In this document: positions 18,279-26,513 of the stretch, piece after piece
How the letters are laid out: each line of letters begins with the position of its first letter
How positions within the stretch are numbered: position 1 is the stretch's first letter
Assembly (NCBI GenBank): GCA_040509495.1
Contig: JBEVKW010000406.1
Coordinates: 1-64,000, forward strand
Source: Terrimonas_A sp040509495
GTDB taxonomy: Bacteria; Bacteroidota; Bacteroidia; Chitinophagales; Chitinophagaceae
Length of the DNA stretch: 64,000 nt
Reading direction: 5' to 3'
Translations under genes and position numbers: made by a program
Notes under the pieces: generated by a model
The model's input: only the letters and a program-made list of their open reading frames with translations
What the model was told of the DNA's origin: nothing
Database searches by the model: none

Positions 18279-20276
18279 ATGTTTATTTGTAGCATGCGCA
18301 GCCACCCCTTTTTACCGCTTAGCCGGCAATACAGAAATCTCTTCCTGTTGTTGCTGCTTCCTTCCACTCTGCTCTCACAAGCAGTTGAGCGGGACAGTTT
18401 GCTTTTGCGGCTAAAGCAACAGGCACGCGATACCAACCAGGTCCGGATCATGTACGCCCTGGTAAGATATTATGAGAAAAGCAACCTGGACTCTGCTGTA
18501 TACTATCTTGAAAAACTGAAGAAACTTTCCACGGAGTTGTCTTACGACAAAGGCCAGATCTTTTATCATGAACGGATGGCCGTTGTTGCCTTCACCAACG
18601 GCGATCATCAAAAGGCGCTTCGCGAAAGCGAACTCGGATTGAGCAGTGCGCGGAAACATAATGACACGGGAGCAGAGATCGCCATGCTGAACATGCTGGC
18701 CATCTGCAACCAGTATCTTGGGAAATACCAGGAAGAATTGAACTATGTACTGCAGGCGCAGGCAAAAGCAGAGCAGGCCGGAGATAAAGAAAAGATGGTG
18801 CAGCTATATCACAGCCTGTCCAATGCCTATTCAGATCTCGGACAATCACGCAGGGCCATTGATGCCGGGTTAACGGGATTACGCCTGAGGGATCTCTATC
18901 AAACCAAAGCGCCTTATTTCAACCGGCTTTATTCTGGTCTGGCCCAGGAATATGAACGCATCGGCGTCACAGATAGCGCTATTTATTTCTACAATAAAGC
19001 CATTACCGCTTCAAGAGAAGTGAATGATGCATTTGCGGAAGGGATGATCTACAAATTCGTTACTAATTTTTATTCCTCGCTTGGCAAGTATGAGAAAATG
19101 CGGGAAATGGCGGGGCAATCACTCAAACTTGCCAAAGAACTGAAAAGCCGGAAAATGGAAGCCGCCGCTTATTATAATCTCGCGGCAGCACATTATTATA
19201 CCAATAATAATCAGCAGGCGCGCCTTTACCTGGATCATTCCCTGGATATTGCTTCCAAAGATTCAATACGTGATGAATTGCAGAATGGTTATCGTTTACT
19301 GTCATATATCACTGCACGTGAGGGAGACTATCCTGCATCGGCGAAGGCGCAGGGCAGAGCGGATTCTCTGCAACTGGCAGGGCTGAATGAAGAAGTGGGA
19401 AAGTCAGCGGCAGATCTCGAGAAGAAATATGAGACGGAGAAAAAAGAAAACCAGATCAAACTACAAACGGCATCTATCCGGCAGAAAAATTTCCTGAACT
19501 ATATCCTGATGGGAAGCGTAGCAGCAGGCCTGATCATCGCACTGCTGGCCTATCGCAACCACCGCAATAAACAGAAACTGCAGCAGCAGCGGATCAGTGA
19601 ACTTGAAACGGAAAGACAGTTGCTTTCCACCCAATCATTGCTCAAAGGACAGGAAGACGAACGAAGCCGGCTTGCAAAAGACCTGCATGATGGACTTGGA
19701 GGTCTGCTAAGCGGCGTAAAACTTCAACTGGGCGCCATGAAAGGTAACCTGATCCTCAGCGAAGAAAACGGCCGGTCCTTCAATCTCGCGCTGACAAAAC
19801 TGGACGAATCTATCAGTGAAATGCGCCGCGTTGCCCATAACATGATGCCGGAAGCTTTATTGAATATGGGCCTCCAGCCCGCCTTGCAGGATTATTGTGA
19901 CGGACTTTCAGAATCGCTGCCCTCTCCCATCCTTACAGAATTCCACGGACTGGAAGAACGGATGGAACCTTCGATAGAAATAGTGCTGTACCGGATCGTA
20001 CAGGAATTGTTGAACAACGTCGTAAAACATGCACAGGCAAGCACCATCGTAGCTCAGGTGATCCGGCAGAATAACCATGTATCGATCACAGTAGAAGACA
20101 ACGGCAAAGGTTTTGATATAACTGCAATGGAACAATTCCGCACAGCCGGATTAAGCAATATACAATCGCGGGTGAATTATCTTCACGGTCAGCTGGATAT
20201 CCAATCCACACCCGGTAAAGGCACGTCAGTACATATTGAATGTTTAATTGAATATAATGAGCAGCAACAAGGATAA
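18279..20276 (+). CDS. TPR-sensor histidine kinase, HisKA_3 type, 665 aa
   Basis: Membrane sensor kinase of the NarX/DesK class. A signal or anchor segment (about 20-33, LFLLLLLPSTLLS) precedes tetratricopeptide repeats (about 60-370), a coiled segment, one membrane helix (about 405-425, YILMGSVAAGLIIALLAY), then the HisKA_3 dimerisation motif DLHDGLGGLLSGVKL with the phospho-accepting His near residue 470. The ATPase domain follows (IVQELLNNVVKHAQA near 575; VEDNGKGFDI near 608). Met6 (18294) is an alternative start. Its response regulator overlaps the 3' end by 20 bases, so the two are translationally coupled partners. Confidence 0.9.
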   Translation: MFICSMRSHPFLPLSRQYRNLFLLLLLPSTLLSQAVERDSLLLRLKQQARDTNQVRIMYALVRYYEKSNLDSAVYYLEKLKKLSTELSYDKGQIFYHERMAVVAFTNGDHQKALRESELGLSSARKHNDTGAEIAMLNMLAICNQYLGKYQEELNYVLQAQAKAEQAGDKEKMVQLYHSLSNAYSDLGQSRRAIDAGLTGLRLRDLYQTKAPYFNRLYSGLAQEYERIGVTDSAIYFYNKAITASREVNDAFAEGMIYKFVTNFYSSLGKYEKMREMAGQSLKLAKELKSRKMEAAAYYNLAAAHYYTNNNQQARLYLDHSLDIASKDSIRDELQNGYRLLSYITAREGDYPASAKAQGRADSLQLAGLNEEVGKSAADLEKKYETEKKENQIKLQTASIRQKNFLNYILMGSVAAGLIIALLAYRNHRNKQKLQQQRISELETERQLLSTQSLLKGQEDERSRLAKDLHDGLGGLLSGVKLQLGAMKGNLILSEENGRSFNLALTKLDESISEMRRVAHNMMPEALLNMGLQPALQDYCDGLSESLPSPILTEFHGLEERMEPSIEIVLYRIVQELLNNVVKHAQASTIVAQVIRQNNHVSITVEDNGKGFDITAMEQFRTAGLSNIQSRVNYLHGQLDIQSTPGKGTSVHIECLIEYNEQQQG

Positions 20277-20892
20277 AATCAGTGTAATGGTCGTTGACGA
20301 CCATCCGATGGTACTCGAAGGCATGCAGTCGATGTTATCACAATTCGGGTTTGTGGATCTTGCCGGGCTTGCTACCAATGCCTTTGAAGCAATGGAGCTG
20401 ATCAAAAAACATCAGCCAGATATTGTACTTACCGATATCAACATGCCCGAAGTAAGTGGTATAGAACTGGCAGAGAAGATCAAAACCGAATGTCCGGGCG
20501 TGAAAGTGATCGCTATGAGCACCTTTAAAGAGCGCAGTTATATTTCCCAGATGCTGCAACACGGCGCAGTGGGATACTTGCTAAAAAGCGCTTCGCGCGA
20601 AGAAATAGAGGAAGCGCTGCTTCGTGTACACGAGGGATATCTCTACATGAGCCAGCATCTTCATCTGGCCGAAGCGGAAAAAAAGGAACTAAAGAATTTA
20701 CCCGTTCTCACTTCACGGGAAAAGGAAGTGTTGCAACTGATCGCTGATGGTTCTACAAATCCGCAAATTGCCGAAAAATTGTTTATTAGTTTGCATACAG
20801 TAGATACACACCGGAAGAACCTGCTCATGAAGTTTGGTGTGAATAATACGGCTTTGCTGATCAAGATTGCAGCGAAAGCGAATTTACTGTAG
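20257..20892 (+). CDS. NarL/LuxR-type response regulator, 211 aa
   Basis: ATG 20257 lies inside the kinase gene's last 20 bases; an earlier TTG in frame is less likely. The receiver domain (1-125) has acidic pocket Asp14/15, phospho-acceptor Asp60 (LTDINMP) and Lys in LLKSASR. The output domain (about 145-208) is a LuxR/GerE helix-turn-helix: LTSREKEVLQLIADG, then NPQIAEKLFISLHTVDTHRKN. It should be phosphorylated by the adjacent kinase and regulate unknown targets. A repeat-bearing spacer separates it from the Crp/Fnr gene. Confidence 0.92.
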   Translation: MSSNKDKISVMVVDDHPMVLEGMQSMLSQFGFVDLAGLATNAFEAMELIKKHQPDIVLTDINMPEVSGIELAEKIKTECPGVKVIAMSTFKERSYISQMLQHGAVGYLLKSASREEIEEALLRVHEGYLYMSQHLHLAEAEKKELKNLPVLTSREKEVLQLIADGSTNPQIAEKLFISLHTVDTHRKNLLMKFGVNNTALLIKIAAKANLL

Positions 20893-20923
20893 AGTGTCTT
20901 TCTACACCGAATAGCGTAGGTTC

Positions 20924-20993
20924 CCGCAGATTAACGCGGATCAGGCCGCAGATGCGCAGATTAACTGCGAACAGGCAGGCAGACATCTGCGGA
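20924..20993. repeat. Intergenic repeat with CGCAGATTAAC copies
   Basis: CGCAGATTAAC occurs at 20925-20935 and 20955-20965, exactly 30 bases apart, and CCGCAGATG (20946-20954) pairs with CATCTGCGG (20984-20992). It fills much of the 234-base spacer between the response regulator and the Crp/Fnr gene and resembles the CGCAGATTAA-type intergenic repeats common in Bacteroidota genomes. Confidence 0.6.
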
Positions 20994-21126
20994 AACATCG
21001 CCCGTAATAGAGAAGAGATTTCCTTAATTGACAGCGATAGCGTCTTCCCCATCACTCCGTAATGAAATTGCCGTCGATTCTTCCTTAACTTATTAAAGAA
21101 GTACTATTTTTATCGCTACTTCAAAC

Positions 21127-21699
21127 ATGGAAAAGTTAAGAACACATATCGAGCAGGTCACTCCCCTAAGCGATGAAGAATTTGAATACATCAAAACTTT
21201 CTTCACTGTAAAAAAAGTAAGAAAGAACCAATACCTGATCCACGACGGAGATGAGATCAAACATGAATACCTGGTTTTAAAGGGAATTTATAAGGTGTTT
21301 TATGTCGATAACGACGGCAAAGAACATATCCTGCAGTTTGCCCGGGAAAACTGGTGGATGTCTGACTATACGGCTTACTTCAAACAGCAAGCGGCCACCA
21401 TGTTCATCGAATGCCTGGAAGAGGGTGAAGTTCTTTGCCTGACCTTATTGGGCAGGGAAAAGCTGGCAGCGGACCTTCACAAAATGGAGCATTTCTTCAG
21501 AGTAAAACTCACGAACGGATATATAGCTCTGCAAAAACGAATATTATTACTACTCTCCAGCACACCACAGCAGCGGTATGAAGAATTCTCGCGCTTATAC
21601 CCCGATCTGTTGCAACGCATTCCGAAGAAGTATATCGCGGAGTTCCTTGGCGTCAGCAGGGAAACGCTAAGCAGGTTGTATTCAAATGGTAACAAGTAG
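21127..21699 (+). CDS. Crp/Fnr-family transcription regulator, 190 aa
   Basis: The N-terminal half is a cyclic-nucleotide-binding-type jelly roll (about 20-115: VRKNQYLIHDGDEIKHEYLV, YKVFYVDNDGKEHILQFARE). A long dimerisation helix follows and then a winged helix-turn-helix (about 150-190) with RIPKKYIAEFLGVSRETLSRLYS. I do not see the full ERxxS cAMP-pocket motif, nor the Cys set of FNR, so the ligand is unknown. Downstream, two promoters carry TGTGA-N6-TCACA sites, the classical Crp-type operator, making this the likely regulator of the following SDR and DJ-1 genes. The first palindrome also overlaps its own 3' terminator position. Confidence 0.9.
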   Translation: MEKLRTHIEQVTPLSDEEFEYIKTFFTVKKVRKNQYLIHDGDEIKHEYLVLKGIYKVFYVDNDGKEHILQFARENWWMSDYTAYFKQQAATMFIECLEEGEVLCLTLLGREKLAADLHKMEHFFRVKLTNGYIALQKRILLLLSSTPQQRYEEFSRLYPDLLQRIPKKYIAEFLGVSRETLSRLYSNGNK

Positions 21700-21736
21700 A
21701 CGGCACACCAGGAACAGCAGACGGTGGATGTAAAAG

Positions 21737-21752
21737 TGTGATCGGGATCACA
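21737..21752. promoter_or_regulatory. CRP-type operator upstream of the SDR gene
   Basis: TGTGATCGGGATCACA is a perfect TGTGA-N6-TCACA site. It ends 17 bases before a CTCCTTC element (21770-21776), which is 20 bases before TAGTTTTG (21797-21804). The same geometry recurs at 22627. It is followed by seven T residues, so it may double as a terminator for the Crp/Fnr gene. Confidence 0.65.
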
Positions 21753-21769
21753 CTTTTTTTGTGAGCAGG

Positions 21770-21804
21770 CTCCTTCGCGCCCGCTAAGCGGTGTTCTAGT
21801 TTTG
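21770..21804 (+). promoter_or_regulatory. Promoter of the SDR gene
   Basis: CTCCTTC, 20 bases, then TAGTTTTG (a TAnnTTTG -7 box); the ATG lies 24 bases later at 21829. CTCCTTC replaces the usual TTG at -33, which fits an activator-dependent promoter. Confidence 0.6.
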
Positions 21805-21828
21805 CCTTAGAAACTAAAACACCCGATC

Positions 21829-22623
21829 ATGAACTTACAACTTAACAACAAACGCGTCTTTATATCCGGATCAACCGCCGGTATTGGATTTGCCATCGCA
21901 AAAGCCTTCGCCCAGGAAGGTGCGATCGTATATGTGAATGGCCGGAATGAGCAGAAAGTCACTGCTGCCGTAAACAGTATCCTGTTGTCAACGCCATCGG
22001 CATCCGTTCAGGGCATCACCGCCGATCTTACAACCGAAGAAGGATTCAATCAGCTCAGGAAAGAATTGCCGCAGGTTGATATACTGATCAATAATCTCGG
22101 ACTGTTTGAACCCGTTCCATTCTTCGAATCAACCGATGAAGACTGGTTGAAGCTCTTCAACGTTAATGTGGTGAGCGGTGTTCGTCTTACCCGCTTTTAC
22201 ATGCCTGGTATGTTTGAAAGAAACTGGGGACGGGTGGTATTTATTTCCAGTGAATCTGCCCTGCAGATCCCGACAGAAATGATCCATTACGGCATGTCCA
22301 AAACCGCACAACTTTCCATAGCCAACGGTCTTGCTCAGCTTACAAAGGGAACGGGCGTAACGGTAAACTCCGTTCTGCCTGGCCCAACTTTTTCCGACGG
22401 AGTTGAAAGATTTATCGGAGAACTTGCAGAACAAAGAAAAAGCAGTAACCAGGAAGTAGAGCAGCAATACTTTTCAGAAACAAGACCTCTCAGTCTTTTG
22501 CAACGATTTATTTCTCCCGAAGAAGTAGCTGCAACAGTGGTATTCACTTCAAGCACGCTGGCCGCCGCCACCAATGGTGCAGCAGTAAGAGTCGATGGCG
22601 GAATTTTAAAAGGGATCCACTAA
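21829..22623 (+). CDS. Short-chain dehydrogenase/reductase (SDR), 264 aa
   Basis: Classical SDR fold: cofactor motif ISGSTAGIGFAIAKAF (residues about 9-24), NNLG after beta-4 (near 89), a catalytic Ser in VFISSESA, and YGMSKTAQ with the catalytic Tyr and Lys (near 150-154). The C-terminal DGGILKGIH closes the family's usual pattern. Substrate unknown. It is preceded by a promoter with a Crp-type site and followed, within its last stop codon region, by the twin site that serves the DJ-1 gene. Neighbours suggest a role in handling reactive or quinone-like compounds. Confidence 0.88.
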   Translation: MNLQLNNKRVFISGSTAGIGFAIAKAFAQEGAIVYVNGRNEQKVTAAVNSILLSTPSASVQGITADLTTEEGFNQLRKELPQVDILINNLGLFEPVPFFESTDEDWLKLFNVNVVSGVRLTRFYMPGMFERNWGRVVFISSESALQIPTEMIHYGMSKTAQLSIANGLAQLTKGTGVTVNSVLPGPTFSDGVERFIGELAEQRKSSNQEVEQQYFSETRPLSLLQRFISPEEVAATVVFTSSTLAAATNGAAVRVDGGILKGIH

Positions 22624-22626
22624 AAA

Positions 22627-22642
22627 TGTGATCCGGATCACA
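22627..22642. promoter_or_regulatory. CRP-type operator upstream of the DJ-1 gene
   Basis: TGTGATCCGGATCACA is a perfect TGTGA-N6-TCACA palindrome three bases after the SDR stop. Spacing to CTCCTTC (17) and from there to the -7 box (20) is identical to the SDR promoter. It has no T-run, so it is not a simple terminator. Confidence 0.7.
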
Positions 22643-22659
22643 CCGGGAAAGTGATCCGC

Positions 22660-22694
22660 CTCCTTCCCCACCCTTCAAGCTGGTAGTAGCTTTG
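22660..22694 (+). promoter_or_regulatory. Promoter of the DJ-1/PfpI gene
   Basis: CTCCTTC (22660-22666), 20 bases, TAGCTTTG (22687-22694). The start codon follows 46 bases later. It matches the SDR promoter element for element. Confidence 0.6.
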
Positions 22695-22740
22695 TATCAC
22701 CAAACAATCATTCGACACCATCATTAAAAAACTAAATAGT

Positions 22741-23418
22741 ATGAAAAAGAAAATCCTGGTCATTGTATCAAATGCAAATGCGATCGGACCTCATAACAGA
22801 AGAACAGGCACCTTTTTACCTGAAGTGGCACACCCATACACAGCATTCGAAAAAGCGGGCTTTCAAATCGATTTTGCAAGCCTGACCGGTGACACGCCAT
22901 ACCTCGATGCACTCAACCTTGCAGACGATCAGGAGAACCTCGCCTTCCTTACCGGAAAAGGATGGACTGATATGCAAAAAGCGACGAAATTATCTGAAGT
23001 AGATACCAGCGTTTACAATGCTGTATTTGTTCCCGGGGGACTGGCTCCTATGGTTGATATGCCAGAAAACCCATTGCTTAAAAAAGTGATCGCTGATACG
23101 TATGAACGCGGTGGAGTGGTTGGTGCAGTATGTCACGGTCCCGTATCGCTGCTTAATGTAAAACTGAGTGATGGATCATACCTTGTCAACGGAAAGAATA
23201 TCGCATCATTCACGGATGAAGAAGAAAACAGTTACGCAAAAGCGGATGTTCCTTTCTTACTTCAATCCGCCCTCACCGAACAGGGAGCCATCTTCCATGC
23301 CGCAGCTCCCTGGTCAGCAAACAGTATTGCCGATGGCAATATTGTCACCGGCCAGAATCCTGCTTCAGCAAAAGGAGTTGGAGAAAAGATCGTAGCAATC
23401 CTTGAAAACAAAGCATAA
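22741..23418 (+). CDS. Cytoplasmic DJ-1/PfpI-family protein, 225 aa
   Basis: DJ-1/PfpI superfamily, the branch with Hsp31-like proteins (often named type 1 glutamine amidotransferase domain proteins). The nucleophile elbow GAVCHGP puts the reactive Cys near residue 131; an N-terminal PEVAHPYTAF carries the conserved acid region, and FVPGGLAPM precedes the elbow. The C-terminal half has ASFTDEEENSY and VTGQNPASAKGVGE, typical for the group. Members act as glyoxalase III/deglycase-like or holdase enzymes; activity here is inferred. No signal peptide. A terminator follows (23427-23474). A secreted paralogue lies at 23818. Confidence 0.88.
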   Translation: MKKKILVIVSNANAIGPHNRRTGTFLPEVAHPYTAFEKAGFQIDFASLTGDTPYLDALNLADDQENLAFLTGKGWTDMQKATKLSEVDTSVYNAVFVPGGLAPMVDMPENPLLKKVIADTYERGGVVGAVCHGPVSLLNVKLSDGSYLVNGKNIASFTDEEENSYAKADVPFLLQSALTEQGAIFHAAAPWSANSIADGNIVTGQNPASAKGVGEKIVAILENKA

Positions 23419-23426
23419 AACAATAA

Positions 23427-23474
23427 CTGAACAGGCTTCATCCTGAATATCAGGAACCTGTTCAGTTTATTTTT
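23427..23474 (+). terminator. Terminator after the DJ-1 gene
   Basis: CTGAACAGG pairs with CCTGTTCAG around an inner CCTGA...TCAGG stem; a T-rich run (TTTATTTTT) follows. Confidence 0.8.
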
Positions 23475-23495
23475 AACCTTCTAACATAAAGAGTC

Positions 23496-23798
23496 ATGAA
23501 TACAAAACCGATATACGTATTTGCCAAATGGCAAGTGAAAGCGGGAAGGATCAATACTGTAATGGCTTTACTGGCTGAAGTGGCCACCAAAAGCCGCGAC
23601 GAAAAAGGTAACCTGTTCTACAACGCTTATCAAAGCAACACTGACGAAAACACCATTATGCTGGCAGAAGCCTATGCTGACCAGGCAGCGCTGGACGAAC
23701 ACCGCCAGTCAGTCCACTTCCAGAGGATTGTGATCGATCAGATCGTTCCTGAACTCGAAAACCGCGAGGTCATCCTTTCCTCACAATTTGATTTCTAA
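23496..23798 (+). CDS. ABM-family (antibiotic biosynthesis monooxygenase-like) protein, 100 aa
   Basis: Single ABM dimeric alpha-beta-barrel domain: IYVFAKWQVKAGRINTVMALL at the start, GNLFYNAYQSNTDENTIMLAEAYADQAALDEHRQSVHFQ in the middle. Proteins of this size include quinol monooxygenases (YgiN type) and heme or small-molecule oxygenases without cofactor. It sits between two DJ-1-type genes, and its stop lies 19 bases before the next ATG, so it is probably co-transcribed with the second one. A quinone or aldehyde-stress role is plausible but not shown. Confidence 0.8.
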   Translation: MNTKPIYVFAKWQVKAGRINTVMALLAEVATKSRDEKGNLFYNAYQSNTDENTIMLAEAYADQAALDEHRQSVHFQRIVIDQIVPELENREVILSSQFDF

Positions 23799-23817
23799 AC
23801 CCTGTAACAAAAAGATC

Positions 23818-24567
23818 ATGAAAATACTGGCAGCCTGGATCCTGGCACTTCTCAGCCTGAGCGTAGTAAACGCTCAACAAGCAAACACAATGAAAAAGAA
23901 AATATTATTTGTCGTGACCAGCCACGACAAAAAAGGGAATACCGGTGAAGCCACCGGATACTATCTATCCGAAGTCGCACATCCCTGGGATGTACTGGTA
24001 ACGGCCGGTTATGAGGTTGACTTCGTAAGTCCGAAAGGCGGTAAAGCTCCCGTCGACGGATTTAATCTCGGAGACTCCATCAACAAGAAATTCTGGGATG
24101 ACCATTCATACCGTTACAAGATCGAACACACGAAGAAACCTTCAGAAGTAGATCCTGCACAATACGTGGCTATTCATTTTGCAGGCGGGCATGGCGCCAT
24201 GTGGGATTTTGCCGATAACAAAGCCCTTGCAGGCATTGCCGCAAAGATCTATGAGAACAACGGGATAGTCAGTGCAGTGTGTCATGGCCCTGCCGGACTG
24301 GTCAACATAAAACTATCAAACGGGAAATATCTGGTTGATGGCAAAAGGATCAACGCATTTACCAATGAAGAAGAAGCGGCGGTCAAACTGGAAAAGGTTG
24401 TTCCGTTTCTTTTGGAATCAACACTGATCGGGCGCGGAGCGATCTTTGAAAAATCGGGTCTTTGGCAGTCGCATGTTGTAGCGGATCAGCGGGTGGTAAC
24501 AGGCCAGAATCCACAATCCGCGAAAGATCTCGGGGAAGCTGTGCTGAAAGAATTGAAAAGGAAATAG
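23818..24567 (+). CDS. Secreted DJ-1/PfpI-family protein, 249 aa
   Basis: Start set at ATG 23818, opening a signal peptide (MKILAAWILALLSLSVVNAQ); a longer frame to 23788 overlaps the ABM gene and adds a charged stretch. The mature protein repeats the features of its cytoplasmic paralogue: LSEVAHPWDVL, HFAGGHGAMWDF, SAVCHGPAGL with Cys near residue 155, AFTNEEEAAVKLE and VTGQNPQSAKDLGE. Export of a DJ-1-type enzyme is less common and suggests protection of periplasmic proteins from aldehydes or a chaperone role there. A palindromic repeat follows downstream. Confidence 0.88.
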   Translation: MKILAAWILALLSLSVVNAQQANTMKKKILFVVTSHDKKGNTGEATGYYLSEVAHPWDVLVTAGYEVDFVSPKGGKAPVDGFNLGDSINKKFWDDHSYRYKIEHTKKPSEVDPAQYVAIHFAGGHGAMWDFADNKALAGIAAKIYENNGIVSAVCHGPAGLVNIKLSNGKYLVDGKRINAFTNEEEAAVKLEKVVPFLLESTLIGRGAIFEKSGLWQSHVVADQRVVTGQNPQSAKDLGEAVLKELKRK

Positions 24568-24602
24568 TCTGCTGGATCTGGATGCCTTCGAACGGAAAGA
24601 CC

Positions 24603-24706
24603 CAGGAGTATCAAAGGACGCAAAGTGCCCCGCAGAGAACGCAATGGAATCCGTCCCTCTCCAGACATACTTTGCGACCCTTGCGGCGTCCTTTGCAATA
24701 CTCCTG
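24603..24706. repeat. Palindromic intergenic repeat, GAGTAT/GGACGCAAAG type
   Basis: Outer arms CAGGAGTAT and ATACTCCTG, with AAAGGACGC pairing to GCGTCCTTT just inside. It lies in the 384-base spacer after the secreted DJ-1 gene and belongs to the same family as the repeat at 48213-48299. I see no gene in the rest of the spacer (24707-24951). Confidence 0.7.
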
Positions 24707-24951
24707 CGCTTCCCTGCAAGCAGTAACCCAGGTATAGCAAGATAGCTTCGGGAGAACTTCGAAAAGGCAGAGACATACTGGATAGTATGGATTACAGCGG
24801 TAGAGCCTTTGCACAGTAGTAGAACATCCCGGGTCTGGCTTGACTAAAACATTCCTCTCTACACCTGATATGAAATTTTGTAAACAGTCGGGGCAGTTAC
24901 AGCTTGACAGAAACTTCACTGCCCATTGCAGGGATACGCCCGACGGAGGTG

Positions 24952-25428
24952 CTAATAAACCAACTGCGAATGCCTGTTCAGACTCTCTTCAAACCTGCCA
25001 GTCATCTTATCAATTACGATCCGGAAGAACACGCCATCCACATCGGCGGCATTCTCCGCCATGAATGGCCACTCCCGGTTGATCCGCATTTTCCCGGAAG
25101 TCTGCATTGGAAATGATCTCCTGTTCAGAACCGTCAGCGCCTGCAACCGCTCTTCGTCTTTTTTTAATTCCTCAAATACACCCCAGCAGATCACACTTTG
25201 CCAGTTTGCCAGATCCGCAGTGTTATCCACCTGCAAACAAACGCGCGGGTTCAGCCGCAGCATTGTCAGCTTCTGCCCCTCCTGCGTATGGCAATACACT
25301 ATTCCATCATCGTAAGCATAGCTTACCGGAACGATATAGGTCAGTCCATTGGCATGACAGCCAAGTCTTCCGAGTATCTGACGACTTAATAATTGCTGCA
25401 TTTGCGTATGATCCATTTCTCCAAACAT
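24952..25428 (-). CDS. Pyridoxamine-5'-phosphate-oxidase-like flavin-binding protein, 158 aa
   Basis: Start set at ATG 25428 (MFGEMDHTQM); the open frame runs on to 25593 but the added N-terminus is not family-like. The sequence fits the NimA/PNPOx-like split beta-barrel: GRLGCHANGLTYIVPVSYAYDD (about 21-43), TQEGQKLTMLRLNPRVCLQVD (about 50-70) and QSVICWGVFEEL (about 80-91). Such proteins bind FMN or F420-type cofactors and often reduce nitro compounds. It stands alone, divergent from the DUF4846 gene. Confidence 0.8.
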   Translation of the reverse strand: MFGEMDHTQMQQLLSRQILGRLGCHANGLTYIVPVSYAYDDGIVYCHTQEGQKLTMLRLNPRVCLQVDNTADLANWQSVICWGVFEELKKDEERLQALTVLNRRSFPMQTSGKMRINREWPFMAENAADVDGVFFRIVIDKMTGRFEESLNRHSQLVY

Positions 25429-25703
25429 AACGGTGCTTTTGAACAAAGCAAGCATTATAAGTTCGTCGGAAGCATGACCATTATCATCGTTGACAGTAAT
25501 ATCTGTCAGTCCTTCCATTGGGAAGATGCAGGAACAGGCGATTGTCGTTAAGTAAAACACTGACCCCTTCAATAAAACAAAGGCTGCCATCAATCAGCAT
25601 TTTGAAACTTGTGAGCGCCCCTATACATTTTAAGAAAACATTTATTCGTTCCCGTATGGAAAGTAAATGTTCCGGCTTCTGAGGTCTTACACACACACTG
25701 ACT

Positions 25704-26507
25704 ATGGGAAGCATCTTTCTAAAAACGCTGCTGGTCGGTCTTGCATTGATACAATGCAGTCACACCGATATGCTGAACACTTATCACCACACGGGCCAGA
25801 TACCGCTGCCTGCGGGGTTTACAAGAACGGCCGCCTCTGCCGGTTCGTTTACACAATGGCTTCGTGAAGTGAAATTGAAACCGGACAATACCGTGTATCT
25901 GTACAATGGTAACCGCAAACGAAACCAGGATGCCCAGTTTGCTGTCCTGGACATATCCGTCGGCAAAAAAGATCTGCAACAGTGCGCCGATGCCGTCATC
26001 CGGCTGTACGCAGAATATCAATATTCGAAGCAGCAATATGACAGGATCTCCTTTAAGGCCACTGACGGCACCACGATCGATTATCAAAGCTGGAGAGAAG
26101 GATACAGATTTCCATTACGTCAGAATCGTTTGCAAAAATTAAAAATGACAGAAGCTTCCCATTCAAGGAAAAGTTTTGACAACTACCTGGAAATTGTATT
26201 CAGCTATGCAGGCACGCTATCTCTCAGCAGAGATCTTTTACGCGTCAATGATATCACTGATATTAAGCCTGGAGATGTATTCGTGGAAGGTGGCAGTCCC
26301 GGGCATGCAGTCACTGTCATTGATGTTGCTCAGGCCGCCAACGGAAAGAAAATCTTCATGCTGGCGCAAAGCTATATGCCTGCGCAGGATATTCATATCC
26401 TGAAGAATCCTGAGAATGGCTCACCATGGTACAGTGCAGACTTTGGCAGCAGGCTTTACACTCCCGAATGGGTATTCAAAGAAAATTCACTTTATCGATG
26501 GAAATAA
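25704..26507 (+). CDS. DUF4846-type lipoprotein, 267 aa
   Basis: Hydrophobic N-terminus with LALIQC (Cys18) as probable lipobox. The body matches DUF4846: IPLPAGFTRT, FTQWLREVKLKPDNTVYLYNG (near 48-68), CADAVIRLYAEYQYSKQQYD, and the conserved C-terminal GSPGHAVTVIDVA...MLAQSYMPAQDIHIL (about 203-240), ending with WYSADFG. The GHA/Cys-free pattern suggests a papain-like or transglutaminase-like fold, but function is unknown. It is convergent with the next gene, with 6 bases between the stops. Confidence 0.75.
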   Translation: MGSIFLKTLLVGLALIQCSHTDMLNTYHHTGQIPLPAGFTRTAASAGSFTQWLREVKLKPDNTVYLYNGNRKRNQDAQFAVLDISVGKKDLQQCADAVIRLYAEYQYSKQQYDRISFKATDGTTIDYQSWREGYRFPLRQNRLQKLKMTEASHSRKSFDNYLEIVFSYAGTLSLSRDLLRVNDITDIKPGDVFVEGGSPGHAVTVIDVAQAANGKKIFMLAQSYMPAQDIHILKNPENGSPWYSADFGSRLYTPEWVFKENSLYRWK

Positions 26508-26513
26508 GAAGTG

